A stretch of 52,178 nt of DNA from Herpetosiphonaceae bacterium (GTDB lineage Bacteria; Chloroflexota; Chloroflexia; Chloroflexales; Kallotenuaceae), in contig JACDGP010000024.1 in the NCBI GenBank assembly GCA_013821605.1, forward strand, positions 1 through 52,178, written 5' to 3'. Within the stretch, counting starts at the first letter, position 1. Each line of letters begins with the position of its first letter. A program made the translations under genes and the position numbers. The notes below the pieces were generated by a model. The model had not been told where the DNA came from. It made no database searches and worked only from the letters and a program-made list of their open reading frames with translations. Below are positions 23,263-31,948 of the stretch, one piece after another.

Positions 23263-24120
23263 TCACATGGTGGTGTCGACAGCTAGCAGACGATCCTGCC
23301 CGGCCAAATCTTGATACACCCGTACCTCGGCACGCTGGAAGACCTCATGTGCAACCCCCAACGCTGCAGCCCCTTGCCAGTCGGCAATCTCCATGAAGAG
23401 TGCTCCCGATGCTGCCAAGTAACCTGGTGCCCTCTCGATCAGCCGTCGTGGTAGCTCCATCCCATCCAGACCACGGCCATCAAGCGCCAGCTGTGGCTCC
23501 CATAGTCGTACGTCAGGGTCAACCTGTTCCAGCGTCATATAGGGCGGATTCGAGACCAACAGATCCACCTTGTCGTACAACGGTGCTAGCCCATCGCCCT
23601 TGACCAGGGCGATACGGTCTCCAAGAGCATAGCGCTCGACATTGAGCCGTGCCACGTCCAAGGCATCTGGCGATAGGTCCGCTGCTATGATATGTGTCAG
23701 TGGTAGTTCAAGCGCCAGGGTTATGGCGATACAACCACTGCCGGTACCAATGTCTGCAACCTGCAAGCGCCCCGGTCTGCCACGAGCCCACCTCAATGCG
23801 TGCTCAACCAGGAGCTCTGTTTCGGGGCGCGGAACCAGTACACGCCGGTCGACGGTGAAGGACCGCCCATAAAATTCTTTTGTGCCAAGCAAGTAGGCCA
23901 CCGGCTCACCTGCTGCCCGTCGGTCTACGGCCAAGTGGAACTGCTCCGTTTGCTCAGGGCTCAGCCGTGTATCCCATTCCGCGAGCAGATGCGTACGGCT
24001 GATACCACAGATCTGTGCTAGCAACAATTCGGCGTCTAGACGTGGTGTTGGGGAACGACCCAAGAGCATACTCACTGCTTCGCGCAAGGCCTCAGCATAC
24101 GTTAGCATGGTCGTGTCCAT
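23263..24120 (-). CDS. prmC: Release-factor glutamine N5-methyltransferase PrmC (HemK)
   Basis: A 285-residue SAM-dependent enzyme that methylates the GGQ glutamine of RF1/RF2. The N-terminal helical release-factor-binding domain holds ALREAVSMLLG and AELLLAQICGISRTHLLAE. The catalytic part has VLVPRPETELLVEHAL, motif I VADIGTGSGCIAITLALEL and the diagnostic NPPY in LLVSNPPYMT. AGGA lies very close to ATG 24120; Met5 (24108) is an alternative start. It follows the LysR gene by 13 bp on the same strand. prfA, often adjacent elsewhere, is not in the window. Confidence 0.93.
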   Translation of the reverse strand: MDTTMLTYAEALREAVSMLLGRSPTPRLDAELLLAQICGISRTHLLAEWDTRLSPEQTEQFHLAVDRRAAGEPVAYLLGTKEFYGRSFTVDRRVLVPRPETELLVEHALRWARGRPGRLQVADIGTGSGCIAITLALELPLTHIIAADLSPDALDVARLNVERYALGDRIALVKGDGLAPLYDKVDLLVSNPPYMTLEQVDPDVRLWEPQLALDGRGLDGMELPRRLIERAPGYLAASGALFMEIADWQGAAALGVAHEVFQRAEVRVYQDLAGQDRLLAVDTTM

Positions 24121-24133
24121 CGATCCTGAGCAC

Positions 24134-25051
24134 TCACCGCAGCCCCAAACGCTGTATCAGCTTACGTCCATTGGCGCTACCCGCGAACTCCCACAAGTCA
24201 TCAATTGCTCGATGGAACTCGCCTGCTCGCTGGCGTAACAGAAACCAGGGCTGTGTGACCTGCCAATCCGCGATCCGCACGGTACCTAAGTCACGGCTGC
24301 GGGGGACACGGTGTTGTGGCACAAATGCCAGCCCTAGACCGTCGGCAGCAGCTTGAGCTGCCAAGCCTACGCTGTCGGTTTCGAGCACCACGAAGGGCAT
24401 TGCAGGGCCACCACGACGCCGTAATTGTTCCTCTAGGCTGCGCCGTAAGGCTGTGCCGCGCTGTGGCAGAATCAGAGGGCAATCGCGCACCTCCATTAAG
24501 CTCGTTTCTCCACCTCGGAGCAGTTGGTGACCTCGCGCGGCGATACACACAATCGGCTCGTTCCCCAACTCCAATACCTCAACAGTACGGCGACGGGGGT
24601 GCTCGTCCACGACCACAGCTTGAACGATGCCTGCTGCCAGCCAGCCCAGCAATCGCTCAGTGGGTCCCACATCGACGGCAAATTGCACCTCGGGATGACT
24701 CCCTCGAAAAGCTGCGATGAGGGCCGGCAGCAAGCGCTCGCCGGTTGATGGCGCACAGGCCAACTCGATGCGGCTGGTGGCGATGCCGCTCAGCCCTTGC
24801 ATCTGGCGTTCAGCCCGTTCGGCCAGGGCGACTAAATCACGTGCGAAGCCCAGTAATGTTTCTCCGGCTTGCGTCAATTGCATCCGTGATCCCGACCGTC
24901 GAAACAAATGCGCCGTGCCGACCTGCATCTCCAAAGCTCGGATCTGCTGGCTAACCGCCGGCTGTGTGAAGCCCAGCCGTGCCGCTGCCGCCGTAAAGCT
25001 GCCAGTCTCGGTCACCGCCAAAAACGTTTGTAGATGCTCAACGTTGAGCAT
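24134..25051 (-). CDS. LysR family transcriptional regulator
   Basis: A 305-residue regulator. The winged helix-turn-helix is at residues 1-60 (MLNVEHLQTFLAVTETGSFT, then QPAVSQQIRALE). A periplasmic-binding-like effector domain follows from about 90 (RIELACAPSTGERLLPALI). The effector is unknown. Unlike the textbook LysR layout it is not divergent from an obvious metabolic target; it precedes prmC on the same strand and follows a small zinc-ribbon gene by 15 bp. Confidence 0.9.
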   Translation of the reverse strand: MLNVEHLQTFLAVTETGSFTAAAARLGFTQPAVSQQIRALEMQVGTAHLFRRSGSRMQLTQAGETLLGFARDLVALAERAERQMQGLSGIATSRIELACAPSTGERLLPALIAAFRGSHPEVQFAVDVGPTERLLGWLAAGIVQAVVVDEHPRRRTVEVLELGNEPIVCIAARGHQLLRGGETSLMEVRDCPLILPQRGTALRRSLEEQLRRRGGPAMPFVVLETDSVGLAAQAAADGLGLAFVPQHRVPRSRDLGTVRIADWQVTQPWFLLRQRAGEFHRAIDDLWEFAGSANGRKLIQRLGLR

Positions 25052-25066
25052 CAGCCCCAGTCACTG

Positions 25067-25300
25067 TCACGAAACCGCCGACCCTTCGGCTGTTGCTTGG
25101 TAACGGGTACCACAATTGGGGCATTGTACAAGGTGGCGCACACCGGAAATCGGGATAATGGGGATAATAAAAAAGAGCGTAATAAAACGCATGCCGCGCT
25201 TCACAATGAACTGGGCTACTGTGCCGCACTTCCCGCAGTGCGATGGTTGGGCCGCTCGGTCAGAGCCCCAGGTGAAAAAGCGGCTACCGATGATGATCAC
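25067..25300 (-). CDS. Small zinc-ribbon protein
   Basis: A 77-residue protein beginning at GTG 25300, chosen because AAGGAG lies 6 bases upstream. Residues 2-12 (IIIGSRFFTWG) precede a first CGKC pair (22-25) and a hydrophobic stretch MRFITLFFIIPIIPISG. A second CPNC pair (60-63) with GTRYQ follows. The two CxxC pairs suggest one zinc site across a small fold, as in short zinc-ribbon proteins of unknown function found across bacteria. A longer frame extends to 25372 but its extra N-terminal residues are not family-like and would translate the ribosome site. Confidence 0.7.
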   Translation of the reverse strand: MIIIGSRFFTWGSDRAAQPSHCGKCGTVAQFIVKRGMRFITLFFIIPIIPISGVRHLVQCPNCGTRYQATAEGSAVS

Positions 25301-25362
25301 GGTCTTCTCCTTAAAACCAATTATAATCACTGAATGTGCTACATTGTTTGGGAAATGATACG

Positions 25363-25524
25363 ATGTCTTCAATAATCTTGCTGGCCATCCTGGTCGGTTG
25401 CACCATCAGTCTTCTCGCACTTGGCGTCAGCTTGCTCATGGTCCGCCGGTTACATGCTGTAAGGCCGCCTGATCAACCGGTTGCTCCCACGCATGCGACG
25501 GATGAGCCAATAGAGCAGCTATAA
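25363..25524 (+). CDS. Small single-pass membrane protein
   Basis: A 53-residue frame, MSSIILLAILVGCTISLLAL followed by GVSLLMVRRLHAV and an acidic, Pro-rich tail DEPIEQL. One hydrophobic helix (3-27), a basic stop-transfer (RRLH) and a soluble tail make a plausible small membrane protein. The ribosome site is weak (GGGAA). A TATAAT at 25322-25327 could be its -10; the opposite strand also offers TATAAT at 25325-25320 for the divergent zinc-ribbon gene. It overlaps the antiporter stop tail to tail by 6 bp. Unknown function; existence moderately likely. Confidence 0.45.
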   Translation: MSSIILLAILVGCTISLLALGVSLLMVRRLHAVRPPDQPVAPTHATDEPIEQL

Positions 25525-26643
25525 GTAAAAAAAGCCGAATGCGGCAATCACATACACTCCCAGCAGCATCACACCCTCTAGCCAGTTTGATTCGCCATCG
25601 ACCGAAATCACTGCGGCAATCACCACGCTTAGCCCCAGGATCATCACCTCGAACAAGCTGAAAAAGAGTGTTAATTGCAGACGACCGGTCGCCGGTCCAA
25701 CGAACAAACTAATGAAGACCAGTAGGGGCGCGACAAACAAGGCAATTTGCATCGATGAGCCAAGTGAGACACTGAGCGACAAATCCATCTGATTCTTAAG
25801 TGCGGCCTGAACCCCGACCAAGTGCTCCGCCACATTTCCGACCAGTGGGATAACGATGATGCCTAGAAACATTTCATGGATGCCGAGCGTGTGCGCAACC
25901 GGCTCGACGACGCCAACCAGTAGCTCACTCATGCCTACAATCGCCAATGTGGTCAGTGCTAGCACGGCACCAGCAGTACGAATGCTCCATTTGGGAGTAT
26001 GCTCCTCGATCTCCTCGGCCTCGCCAAAGCCGGTATGACTGGTCGCCGGACCACCGGGAACTCGAAACTGGTACAGCAAGGACAAGATGTAGATCACGAT
26101 CAAGACACCGGCAACCCCCAGGGAAATCACGTTCAGTTGGGGATCGTTGACCAATGTATCGCGAAGATCAAGCTGCTTCTGCTCAACCGCTTTGATCAAT
26201 GCGAAAAGCGTTGGGATGACGAGCCCAATGACGGCCAAAAACATCATTGAAGCGGCCATACCTGTCAAGCCACGATTAAAACGCTGGGTACCATTGCGTA
26301 TGCCTCCCAACAGCAGGGAAAAGCCAAGCACGAGCAATAAATTGCCGATGATCGAGCCCGTCAACGAGACTTTGACCAGTTCGTACTTCCCTGCCCGTAG
26401 TGCGACAATCGTGATGATCAGTTCAGCCGCATTGCCAAGCGTGGCATTAAGTAAGCCACCTATTTGCGGGCCGGTGTGAATTGCCAGCTCCTCAGTCGCC
26501 TCACCTAACAGTCCGGCGAGCGGTACCAGTGCTAGTGCCGCCGCAAAAAAGATCACGGCTTCACGTGCAGCATTGTGTGGAAAAACAAATTCAGCAAGTA
26601 CTGCTATGGGCAGAAACACCAGCATCAACCGCAAATACTTCAC
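25519..26643 (-). CDS. Calcium/proton antiporter (CAX family)
   Basis: A 374-residue membrane protein with about 11 helices in two inverted halves. The paired ion-binding motifs are GNAAELIITIVALRAG in the first half and GNVAEHLVGVQAALKNQMDL in the second, each with the acidic residue that binds Ca2+; SLGSSMQIALFVAPLLV follows. An acidic loop EAEEIEEHTPK separates the halves. It would export Ca2+ from the cytoplasm using the proton gradient. Monocistronic on the - strand and divergent from pncA. Confidence 0.92.
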   Translation of the reverse strand: MKYLRLMLVFLPIAVLAEFVFPHNAAREAVIFFAAALALVPLAGLLGEATEELAIHTGPQIGGLLNATLGNAAELIITIVALRAGKYELVKVSLTGSIIGNLLLVLGFSLLLGGIRNGTQRFNRGLTGMAASMMFLAVIGLVIPTLFALIKAVEQKQLDLRDTLVNDPQLNVISLGVAGVLIVIYILSLLYQFRVPGGPATSHTGFGEAEEIEEHTPKWSIRTAGAVLALTTLAIVGMSELLVGVVEPVAHTLGIHEMFLGIIVIPLVGNVAEHLVGVQAALKNQMDLSLSVSLGSSMQIALFVAPLLVFISLFVGPATGRLQLTLFFSLFEVMILGLSVVIAAVISVDGESNWLEGVMLLGVYVIAAFGFFYL

Positions 26644-26767
26644 GCATGCTCCCTCGAATTGAACCGCAGTGCACGATACGGTAGGAATCCTTGACCGTCA
26701 AGCCCATCAGGACGTTGTGCCTTTATCACATAGCCAGGCTTGGAGCCTTGTCTTTGTGTCAATATAT

Positions 26768-26782
26768 GTGTACCATATACAC
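26768..26782. promoter_or_regulatory. Inverted repeat upstream of pncA, possible operator
   Basis: GTGTA-CCATA-TACAC (26768-26782) is a perfect 5-bp inverted repeat 22 bp before the pncA start. It could be bound by an NAD-metabolism repressor, but it does not match an NrtR or NiaR box that I can recall with confidence. Confidence 0.3.
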
Positions 26783-26804
26783 CTACTAAAGGTAGGAGCC
26801 TGTT

Positions 26805-27377
26805 ATGCCAATCCCAATTCAACCCTCCGACGCCTTGATTGCTGTCGATATTGAGAATGATTTTTTGCCAGGCGGTGCCCTCGCAGTTGCGCAAGGCGAC
26901 GCCGTGATCGAGCCGACCAACGTATTGATCGAACGCTTGCCACTCACCGTTGCGACGCGAGATTGGCACCCGGTCCATCATATGTCCTTCCAGTCGGAAG
27001 GCGGAATTTGGCCAGTACATTGTGTTGCCGGAACGCCTGGTGCTGCGTTTCCCGCCGAATTGAATGTGGCGGGGATCGACATTGAGATTCGCAAAGCGGA
27101 TAGTGCCGCCCAAGATGCGTACTCCGGCTTCGATGGTACTGATCTCGCTGCTACCTTGCATGCTCGCGGTGTCAAACGTGTCTTCGTTACCGGCTTGGCC
27201 ACGGACTATTGTGTCCGCGCCACCGCCCTTGATGCTCTCAAGGCCGGCTTCGAAACAGTTGTTGTCCAGGATGCGGTACGAGCGGTCAATCTGCACCCAA
27301 ATGATGGTGCGGAGGCACTCAAGGAGTTGGAGCAGGCCGGAGCCATGCTTGCCGTATCCTCTGATATCGTAGCCTGA
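26805..27377 (+). CDS. pncA: Nicotinamidase/pyrazinamidase
   Basis: A 190-residue cysteine hydrolase that converts nicotinamide to nicotinate for NAD salvage. The catalytic triad is visible as D15 (VDIENDFLPGG), K97 (IRKADSA) and C136 (LATDYCVRATA). Metal ligands fit D53, H55 and H59 in TRDWHPVHHMSF, and H72 in IWPVHCV. TAGGAG lies 7 bases before ATG 26805. A 281-codon frame on the opposite strand covers the gene and is a shadow. No other NAD genes are adjacent. Confidence 0.95.
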   Translation: MPIPIQPSDALIAVDIENDFLPGGALAVAQGDAVIEPTNVLIERLPLTVATRDWHPVHHMSFQSEGGIWPVHCVAGTPGAAFPAELNVAGIDIEIRKADSAAQDAYSGFDGTDLAATLHARGVKRVFVTGLATDYCVRATALDALKAGFETVVVQDAVRAVNLHPNDGAEALKELEQAGAMLAVSSDIVA

Positions 27378-27406
27378 CACCTTCCAGTGCTTGACGATCA
27401 CACGCC

Positions 27407-27423
27407 TGCCATGCGCCATGGCA
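27407..27423. promoter_or_regulatory. Palindrome upstream of the polysaccharide locus promoter
   Basis: TGCCATG-CGC-CATGGCA (27407-27423) forms perfect 7-bp arms. It ends 8 bp before the TTGACA of the next promoter, so it could be an operator or the pncA transcript end. No T-run follows, so termination is less likely. Confidence 0.3.
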
Positions 27424-27431
27424 ACGCCTGT

Positions 27432-27460
27432 TTGACAGTGCCAACCAATCACCCTATAGT
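27432..27460 (+). promoter_or_regulatory. Consensus promoter of the UDP-sugar dehydrogenase gene
   Basis: TTGACA (27432-27437), 17 bp, TATAGT (27455-27460): near-perfect sigma70-type spacing and sequence. The start would be near 27467, about 54 nt before ATG 27521. Confidence 0.7.
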
Positions 27461-27520
27461 TCATTGCCGGGGGCCGTATAGTCAACCCGGTCCTTCTGAT
27501 CCAAAAACAGAGATCGAACT

Positions 27521-28816
27521 ATGAACAAGTATGCTGAGCAAGTGCTCACCAAGATCAAAGACCGCAATGCTACCATCGCCGTGATTGGCTTAGGCTATGT
27601 CGGCCTGCCACTCGCGATCGTCTTTGCGGAGGCCGGTCATCGGGTCATCGGCATCGACCTTGACGTCCGAAAAGTCGAGCAATTGAATAATTGTGCCTCC
27701 TATATTGAAGATATTGCATCCGACCGTTTGCGCCCGCTAGTCACTGAGGGTCGTCTACGAGCAACGACCGATTCTGCGGTGCTGCAACACTGTGATGCCG
27801 TGAGCATTTGTGTGCCAACGCCCCTCCGCAAGACCGGCGATCCCGATATCTCCTACATTGTCAATGCGGCGGACGAGATTGCCCGCTATGTTCATTCTGG
27901 GATGCTGATCGTCCTCGAAAGCACGACCTATCCTGGGACAACCACAGAAGTCATCCTGCCCAAACTCAAGGAAAACAGTGCGAAGCTCGAAGTAGGTCAG
28001 GATTTCTTTCTCTGCTTTTCGCCCGAGCGGGTCGATCCCGGCCGTACTGACTGGACGACCATCAATACTCCCAAGGTCATGGGTGGCGTCACACCCGACT
28101 GTTTAGCGGTGGGTCGCGCGTTATACCAATCCGCCATCAAGCAGGTTGTGCCGGTGTCATCGACCGAAGCCGCTGAGATGGTCAAATTGCTGGAAAACAC
28201 CTTTCGCGCGGTCAACATTGGCCTAGTGAACGAGGTGCTGCTGATGTGCGACAAGCTTGGGCTCGATGCCTGGGAAGTGATCGAGGCAGCAGCCACCAAG
28301 CCCTTCGGCTTCATGAAATTTACGCCCGGCCCGGGGCTGGGCGGCCATTGCATTCCGATTGATCCGCTGTATCTGTCGTGGAAGCTCCGGACGTTGAACT
28401 ACACCGCCCGCTTCATCGAGCTCGCCAGCGAGGTAAATACGGCCATGCCGCACTACTGGGTGCAGAAGGTGCAAGATTGTTTGAACGATGTGGGCAAAGC
28501 CGTCAAAGGCAGCCGTATCTTGGTCTTAGGTGTAGCCTATAAAAAGGATGTGAGCGACGTCCGGGAGTCGCCTGCAATCGATATTATTCACCTGCTCCAG
28601 GCCAAGGGTGCGTTGATCAGTTATCATGATCCATACGTTCCCGAACTGCATTATGAAGGCCTCGATCTACGGAGTGTCAAAAATCTAGCAAGTGCCCTAC
28701 AAGTGGCGGATTGTACCCTGATCGTCACGAATCATACCCACTATGACTGGCGGCAGGTTCAAGACGATGCACGGATGATCGTTGATACGCGGCATGTAAT
28801 AGGCGAGAATGACTGA
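27521..28816 (+). CDS. Nucleotide-sugar dehydrogenase (UDP-HexNAc 6-dehydrogenase, WbpA/WecC type)
   Basis: A 431-residue NAD-dependent enzyme that oxidises C6 of a UDP-sugar to the uronate. Rossmann motif VIGLGYVGLPLA lies at 20-31, followed by VIGIDLDVRKV. CVPTPLRKTGDPDISYI is conserved, and the catalytic cysteine is in GPGLGGHCIPIDPLYLSWK. The C-terminal part starts ILVLGVAYKKDVSDVRESPA. GGHCIPIDP(L/F)YL resembles the UDP-N-acetylhexosamine branch more than UDP-glucose dehydrogenase, so the product is probably a UDP-HexNAc uronate. It is the only + gene at the left edge of the polysaccharide locus and converges on a glycosyltransferase. Confidence 0.9.
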   Translation: MNKYAEQVLTKIKDRNATIAVIGLGYVGLPLAIVFAEAGHRVIGIDLDVRKVEQLNNCASYIEDIASDRLRPLVTEGRLRATTDSAVLQHCDAVSICVPTPLRKTGDPDISYIVNAADEIARYVHSGMLIVLESTTYPGTTTEVILPKLKENSAKLEVGQDFFLCFSPERVDPGRTDWTTINTPKVMGGVTPDCLAVGRALYQSAIKQVVPVSSTEAAEMVKLLENTFRAVNIGLVNEVLLMCDKLGLDAWEVIEAAATKPFGFMKFTPGPGLGGHCIPIDPLYLSWKLRTLNYTARFIELASEVNTAMPHYWVQKVQDCLNDVGKAVKGSRILVLGVAYKKDVSDVRESPAIDIIHLLQAKGALISYHDPYVPELHYEGLDLRSVKNLASALQVADCTLIVTNHTHYDWRQVQDDARMIVDTRHVIGEND

Positions 28817-28845
28817 AGCTGTAGAAATGAAGTCCACTAGTAGCC

Positions 28846-30096
28846 TTAAGCGCGGTTGCGTGAAGGTATCATTGGGCTTTCTGCTGCTGCCGTTCTTAGA
28901 AAATCTTCGACGAACTGTACCTGCGTGTCTAGCTGAAAACGTTGACGAACTTCTTTACTTGCTGCTCGACCGATTGCTGCCGCTTCTTGCGGATGCGTGA
29001 GCATCCATGCTAGCTTATGTGTAAGCTCATTAACATCCCGAGCGGGGAAGACATGTGCATTCTCGCCGTCGCGTAGAATTTCAGTGGCTCCTCCATCTGC
29101 CGCTGCTACCACAGGAATACCACTTGCCATTGCTTCCAGCAATGCTAAACCAAACGGCTCCCCCCACTGTGATGGGAAAGCAAATATATCGTGGTCATCA
29201 AATACCGCCGGTATCTCAACACGCGGGCGCACCGGCAAAAAGGTTATAACATTTGCTAGATCAAGCGTATTGATACGCTCGTAGAGTTGCTGTCCGTATG
29301 CTTGACTCTGTATCGCTCCCAATAAACTCAGAGTTGTATGTTCCAGCCCCGGTATCATCCGGAGGCGGCTGAGGGCTTCGATCAACGTAGTGACGCCTTT
29401 TTCGAATTTGATTTGTCCACAGAACAAAATGCGAAAGGGCTCGTTGGACTGTCGATAGAGGATGTGTTGTCGCCGGAGTGCGAAGACCTCTGATGATAAA
29501 CTATTGTAAATAACCGTAGCTTTGCGACAGTCCATACCTGCTTGCACATGCTGCTGTTGGAGGTATCGACTCACGAAAATCAAATGGCTAAGCTGTTTGG
29601 CAGTGGGAGGAATGCCCAGTCGACCGAGCGTTCTGCGATAGCGGTTCCGCAGAAATTTGGTCATACGACCGGGCCGTTGGAACGCTAGTACCCACGGTAA
29701 CCACATATCCTGGAGGTAATATACGACTGGGCTATGGCGCTCAACCGTGCCTAAGATGCCATGGCCCAGACCGGCTCCATTCCAGACCATACTCACGTCT
29801 GGTTGAAACTGTTCAATGAGTTTGTGCATCACTCTCACGTTGTGGCGCTCGACTTGGATATTATTTAGGATGGTAGGGAGCCTGCGAGTATCAGAAAAGC
29901 GGCCCTTCCATTTTAATCTCAGTAAGCGCGAAACACCTTGTTCACTTTCCCGAATCTCCTGAGCACGAAAGGAACTTGTAAGCACATGCACCGTATGTCC
30001 ATGCTCCTGCAGTCCCTGGGCAACATCAAGGCAGATTTGTTCATACCCGCCAATATAGATAGGTGGATATAGATTGGAGATAAACATAATTTTCAA
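28846..30096 (-). CDS. Glycosyltransferase family 4 protein
   Basis: A 416-residue GT-B transferase. The N-terminal acceptor domain begins MKIMFISNLYPPIYIGGYEQ. The donor domain holds FRILFCGQIKFEKGVTTLIEA and the nucleotide-sugar motif FPSQWGEPFGLALLEAMASG (E-x7-E type), then PVVAADGGATEIL. The start is a TTG at 30096, with GAGGAA 8 bases upstream; the first ATG lies three codons later at a worse distance. It probably adds one sugar to the lipid-linked repeat unit. It is last of three - strand genes with the flippase and a second GT4. Confidence 0.88.
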   Translation of the reverse strand: MKIMFISNLYPPIYIGGYEQICLDVAQGLQEHGHTVHVLTSSFRAQEIRESEQGVSRLLRLKWKGRFSDTRRLPTILNNIQVERHNVRVMHKLIEQFQPDVSMVWNGAGLGHGILGTVERHSPVVYYLQDMWLPWVLAFQRPGRMTKFLRNRYRRTLGRLGIPPTAKQLSHLIFVSRYLQQQHVQAGMDCRKATVIYNSLSSEVFALRRQHILYRQSNEPFRILFCGQIKFEKGVTTLIEALSRLRMIPGLEHTTLSLLGAIQSQAYGQQLYERINTLDLANVITFLPVRPRVEIPAVFDDHDIFAFPSQWGEPFGLALLEAMASGIPVVAAADGGATEILRDGENAHVFPARDVNELTHKLAWMLTHPQEAAAIGRAASKEVRQRFQLDTQVQFVEDFLRTAAAESPMIPSRNRA

Positions 30097-30194
30097 TGGT
30101 GCTGTTCCTCTGATAGATCACTCTCGATGCATTGAATAGATAGTTAAACATGGATTGCTAGAGACAGTAGAGTATAAAAACCATTGCTTGGTTT

Positions 30195-31826
30195 TTATAG
30201 TTCTCCTTTTGGCCTAAAGCTTAAAATAGTAGTCCGACCGGGTACCCAGGCTGGAAGGCGATCCATAACGTGCTGTATATCGGCGAATTCTTGCTGTGTT
30301 ACCGCCGATAGCAAAATCGCAGCACAAAGATAGACAATGGGCATGAAGAGAAGAGCAGGAGCGAGCCAAAAGACGCTGTGGACAAATGGGCGGGTTAAGT
30401 ATCCAGCAAACCCAGCGATCGCAAGTGCGAGAAGCGGGCGTGCATAAGCCCCAAAAAATAATTCACCGATGCGAATGCCGGCCAAACGGCGACTCGTGTA
30501 TACAATAAACGTCACAGTTTGGGTGAAGCTATTCAAGAATAATGCCAACCCTGCTCCAGTAATACCAAAGCGTGGTACCAGTATTAGAACAAGCGGGATA
30601 TGAATAAAGGCACTAACAGCAGAAAAACCATTATTAATATGCGGCTTGCCCATAGCCTCACAGAAGATTGCTGGAACAGTAGCGAGTGACTGGACAAAGA
30701 AAGAAGCGAGGAGTAAACGCATTGCCAAGCCGGCCTCTTGAGCTACTACCTGCCCTTGTGTCCCTCCAATCCAGTAGCGAAGGATCAGATCCGAGAATAC
30801 GAATAGAGTGCCGAGAATCGGTGTTGCGACCAAACTCATAACGCGGCTGGCACGAAGAAATAGAGTGCGCAGGACTCCGTTACTGTCTTTCAGTTTGCTC
30901 ATATGAGGAAACATGGGGGCGGCAAACTCGACGAGGATAGCATTAACTTTTGATGTCAGGTTCATAGGAATAGCATAAAGTCCGACCGCATTAGCCCCCA
31001 ATATCGCCCCAATCGCGAATATATCGAACCGAAATGTCAGGATACCACCAATATTTCCTATAAATCTGAAGGCACTGAAACTCCCTAACTGGTGAAACAT
31101 AACCCGGTCAAAACCCGGTCGAAAGCGAATTTGTGGAAGCAAGGCGCGACTAGTTTGATAGAAAAGAATAAGGCCAATTGCACTTCCCAATGTACTAATT
31201 GCCATTAATCCTTTGAGGCCCCCACCATTAAGAGCATAAATACCCATCGCCCCATTTATAATCAGGGATAGTCCGACATTACGTATGGCCAGGAGATCGT
31301 AGCGTTCAAGTGCAGCCGGAATAGCATTAAAAACGGACAGCCACATATTAAGGATGAACGTTCCTGTGCTTAACCACAAGGCGAACCGAGCTGCGTCGCG
31401 TAAGGCTAGCGGGACATGTAGCAAGCCGACGACCATCCACGGTACCAGCATCGCAACCATGGCTCCCCCTACGACACCAATTCCTAAAAAAAGGGTGAAC
31501 GCTGTACTAATGACTTTTTGCGTTTCGTCATAGGCTTGACGATGCCAGTAGCGGCTTACAAGCATAATCACGGCCGGCGTAAGGCCTAAATCAAGCAGAC
31601 CTAGAAACCCTCCAACCGTAACTGCTAGGATATAGACCCCATAGCCGTCGTTGCCAAGATGATGAACGAGAATAGGGGTTGTTAGGAGTGAAAGAAGAAT
31701 TAATACACCCCGCCCACCTAAATTAACCAATATGTTGCGGGCCAGTGAGGGTGGGCGGGACCCAGTAGGCCGTTGATTGGTAGTATCAACATCTGTCGTC
31801 AAGCTTACAATACTATCTGTTGTCAT
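30195..31826 (-). CDS. Polysaccharide flippase (Wzx-like, MOP superfamily)
   Basis: A 543-residue membrane protein with about 12-14 helices. The N-terminal pattern LARNILVNLGGRGVLILLSL, then TPILVHHLGNDGYGVYILA, is typical of MATE/PST-type oligosaccharide translocases. AIGAILGANAVGLYAIPMNL and GITGAGLALFLNSFTQ recur in the family. It would flip undecaprenyl-linked repeat units across the membrane for the Wzy-like polymerase encoded at 39572. About 40 polar residues precede helix 1. Confidence 0.87.
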   Translation of the reverse strand: MTTDSIVSLTTDVDTTNQRPTGSRPPSLARNILVNLGGRGVLILLSLLTTPILVHHLGNDGYGVYILAVTVGGFLGLLDLGLTPAVIMLVSRYWHRQAYDETQKVISTAFTLFLGIGVVGGAMVAMLVPWMVVGLLHVPLALRDAARFALWLSTGTFILNMWLSVFNAIPAALERYDLLAIRNVGLSLIINGAMGIYALNGGGLKGLMAISTLGSAIGLILFYQTSRALLPQIRFRPGFDRVMFHQLGSFSAFRFIGNIGGILTFRFDIFAIGAILGANAVGLYAIPMNLTSKVNAILVEFAAPMFPHMSKLKDSNGVLRTLFLRASRVMSLVATPILGTLFVFSDLILRYWIGGTQGQVVAQEAGLAMRLLLASFFVQSLATVPAIFCEAMGKPHINNGFSAVSAFIHIPLVLILVPRFGITGAGLALFLNSFTQTVTFIVYTSRRLAGIRIGELFFGAYARPLLALAIAGFAGYLTRPFVHSVFWLAPALLFMPIVYLCAAILLSAVTQQEFADIQHVMDRLPAWVPGRTTILSFRPKGEL

Positions 31827-31948
31827 GGTCCGTCGAATGACTCCTTGTCTAAAAGCCTAGGATAAGCCGAGCGTTTTGACGATTGTACCCCGTAGCTACT
31901 CCAGAATTCGGCTAGGAGCACTATCGGGATCTAATGTACGAATCAAGC

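Noticed and set aside
26640-27485. 281-codon frame on the - strand opposite pncA
   Set aside because: It covers pncA completely, has no family features and its apparent length follows from codon bias of the real gene.
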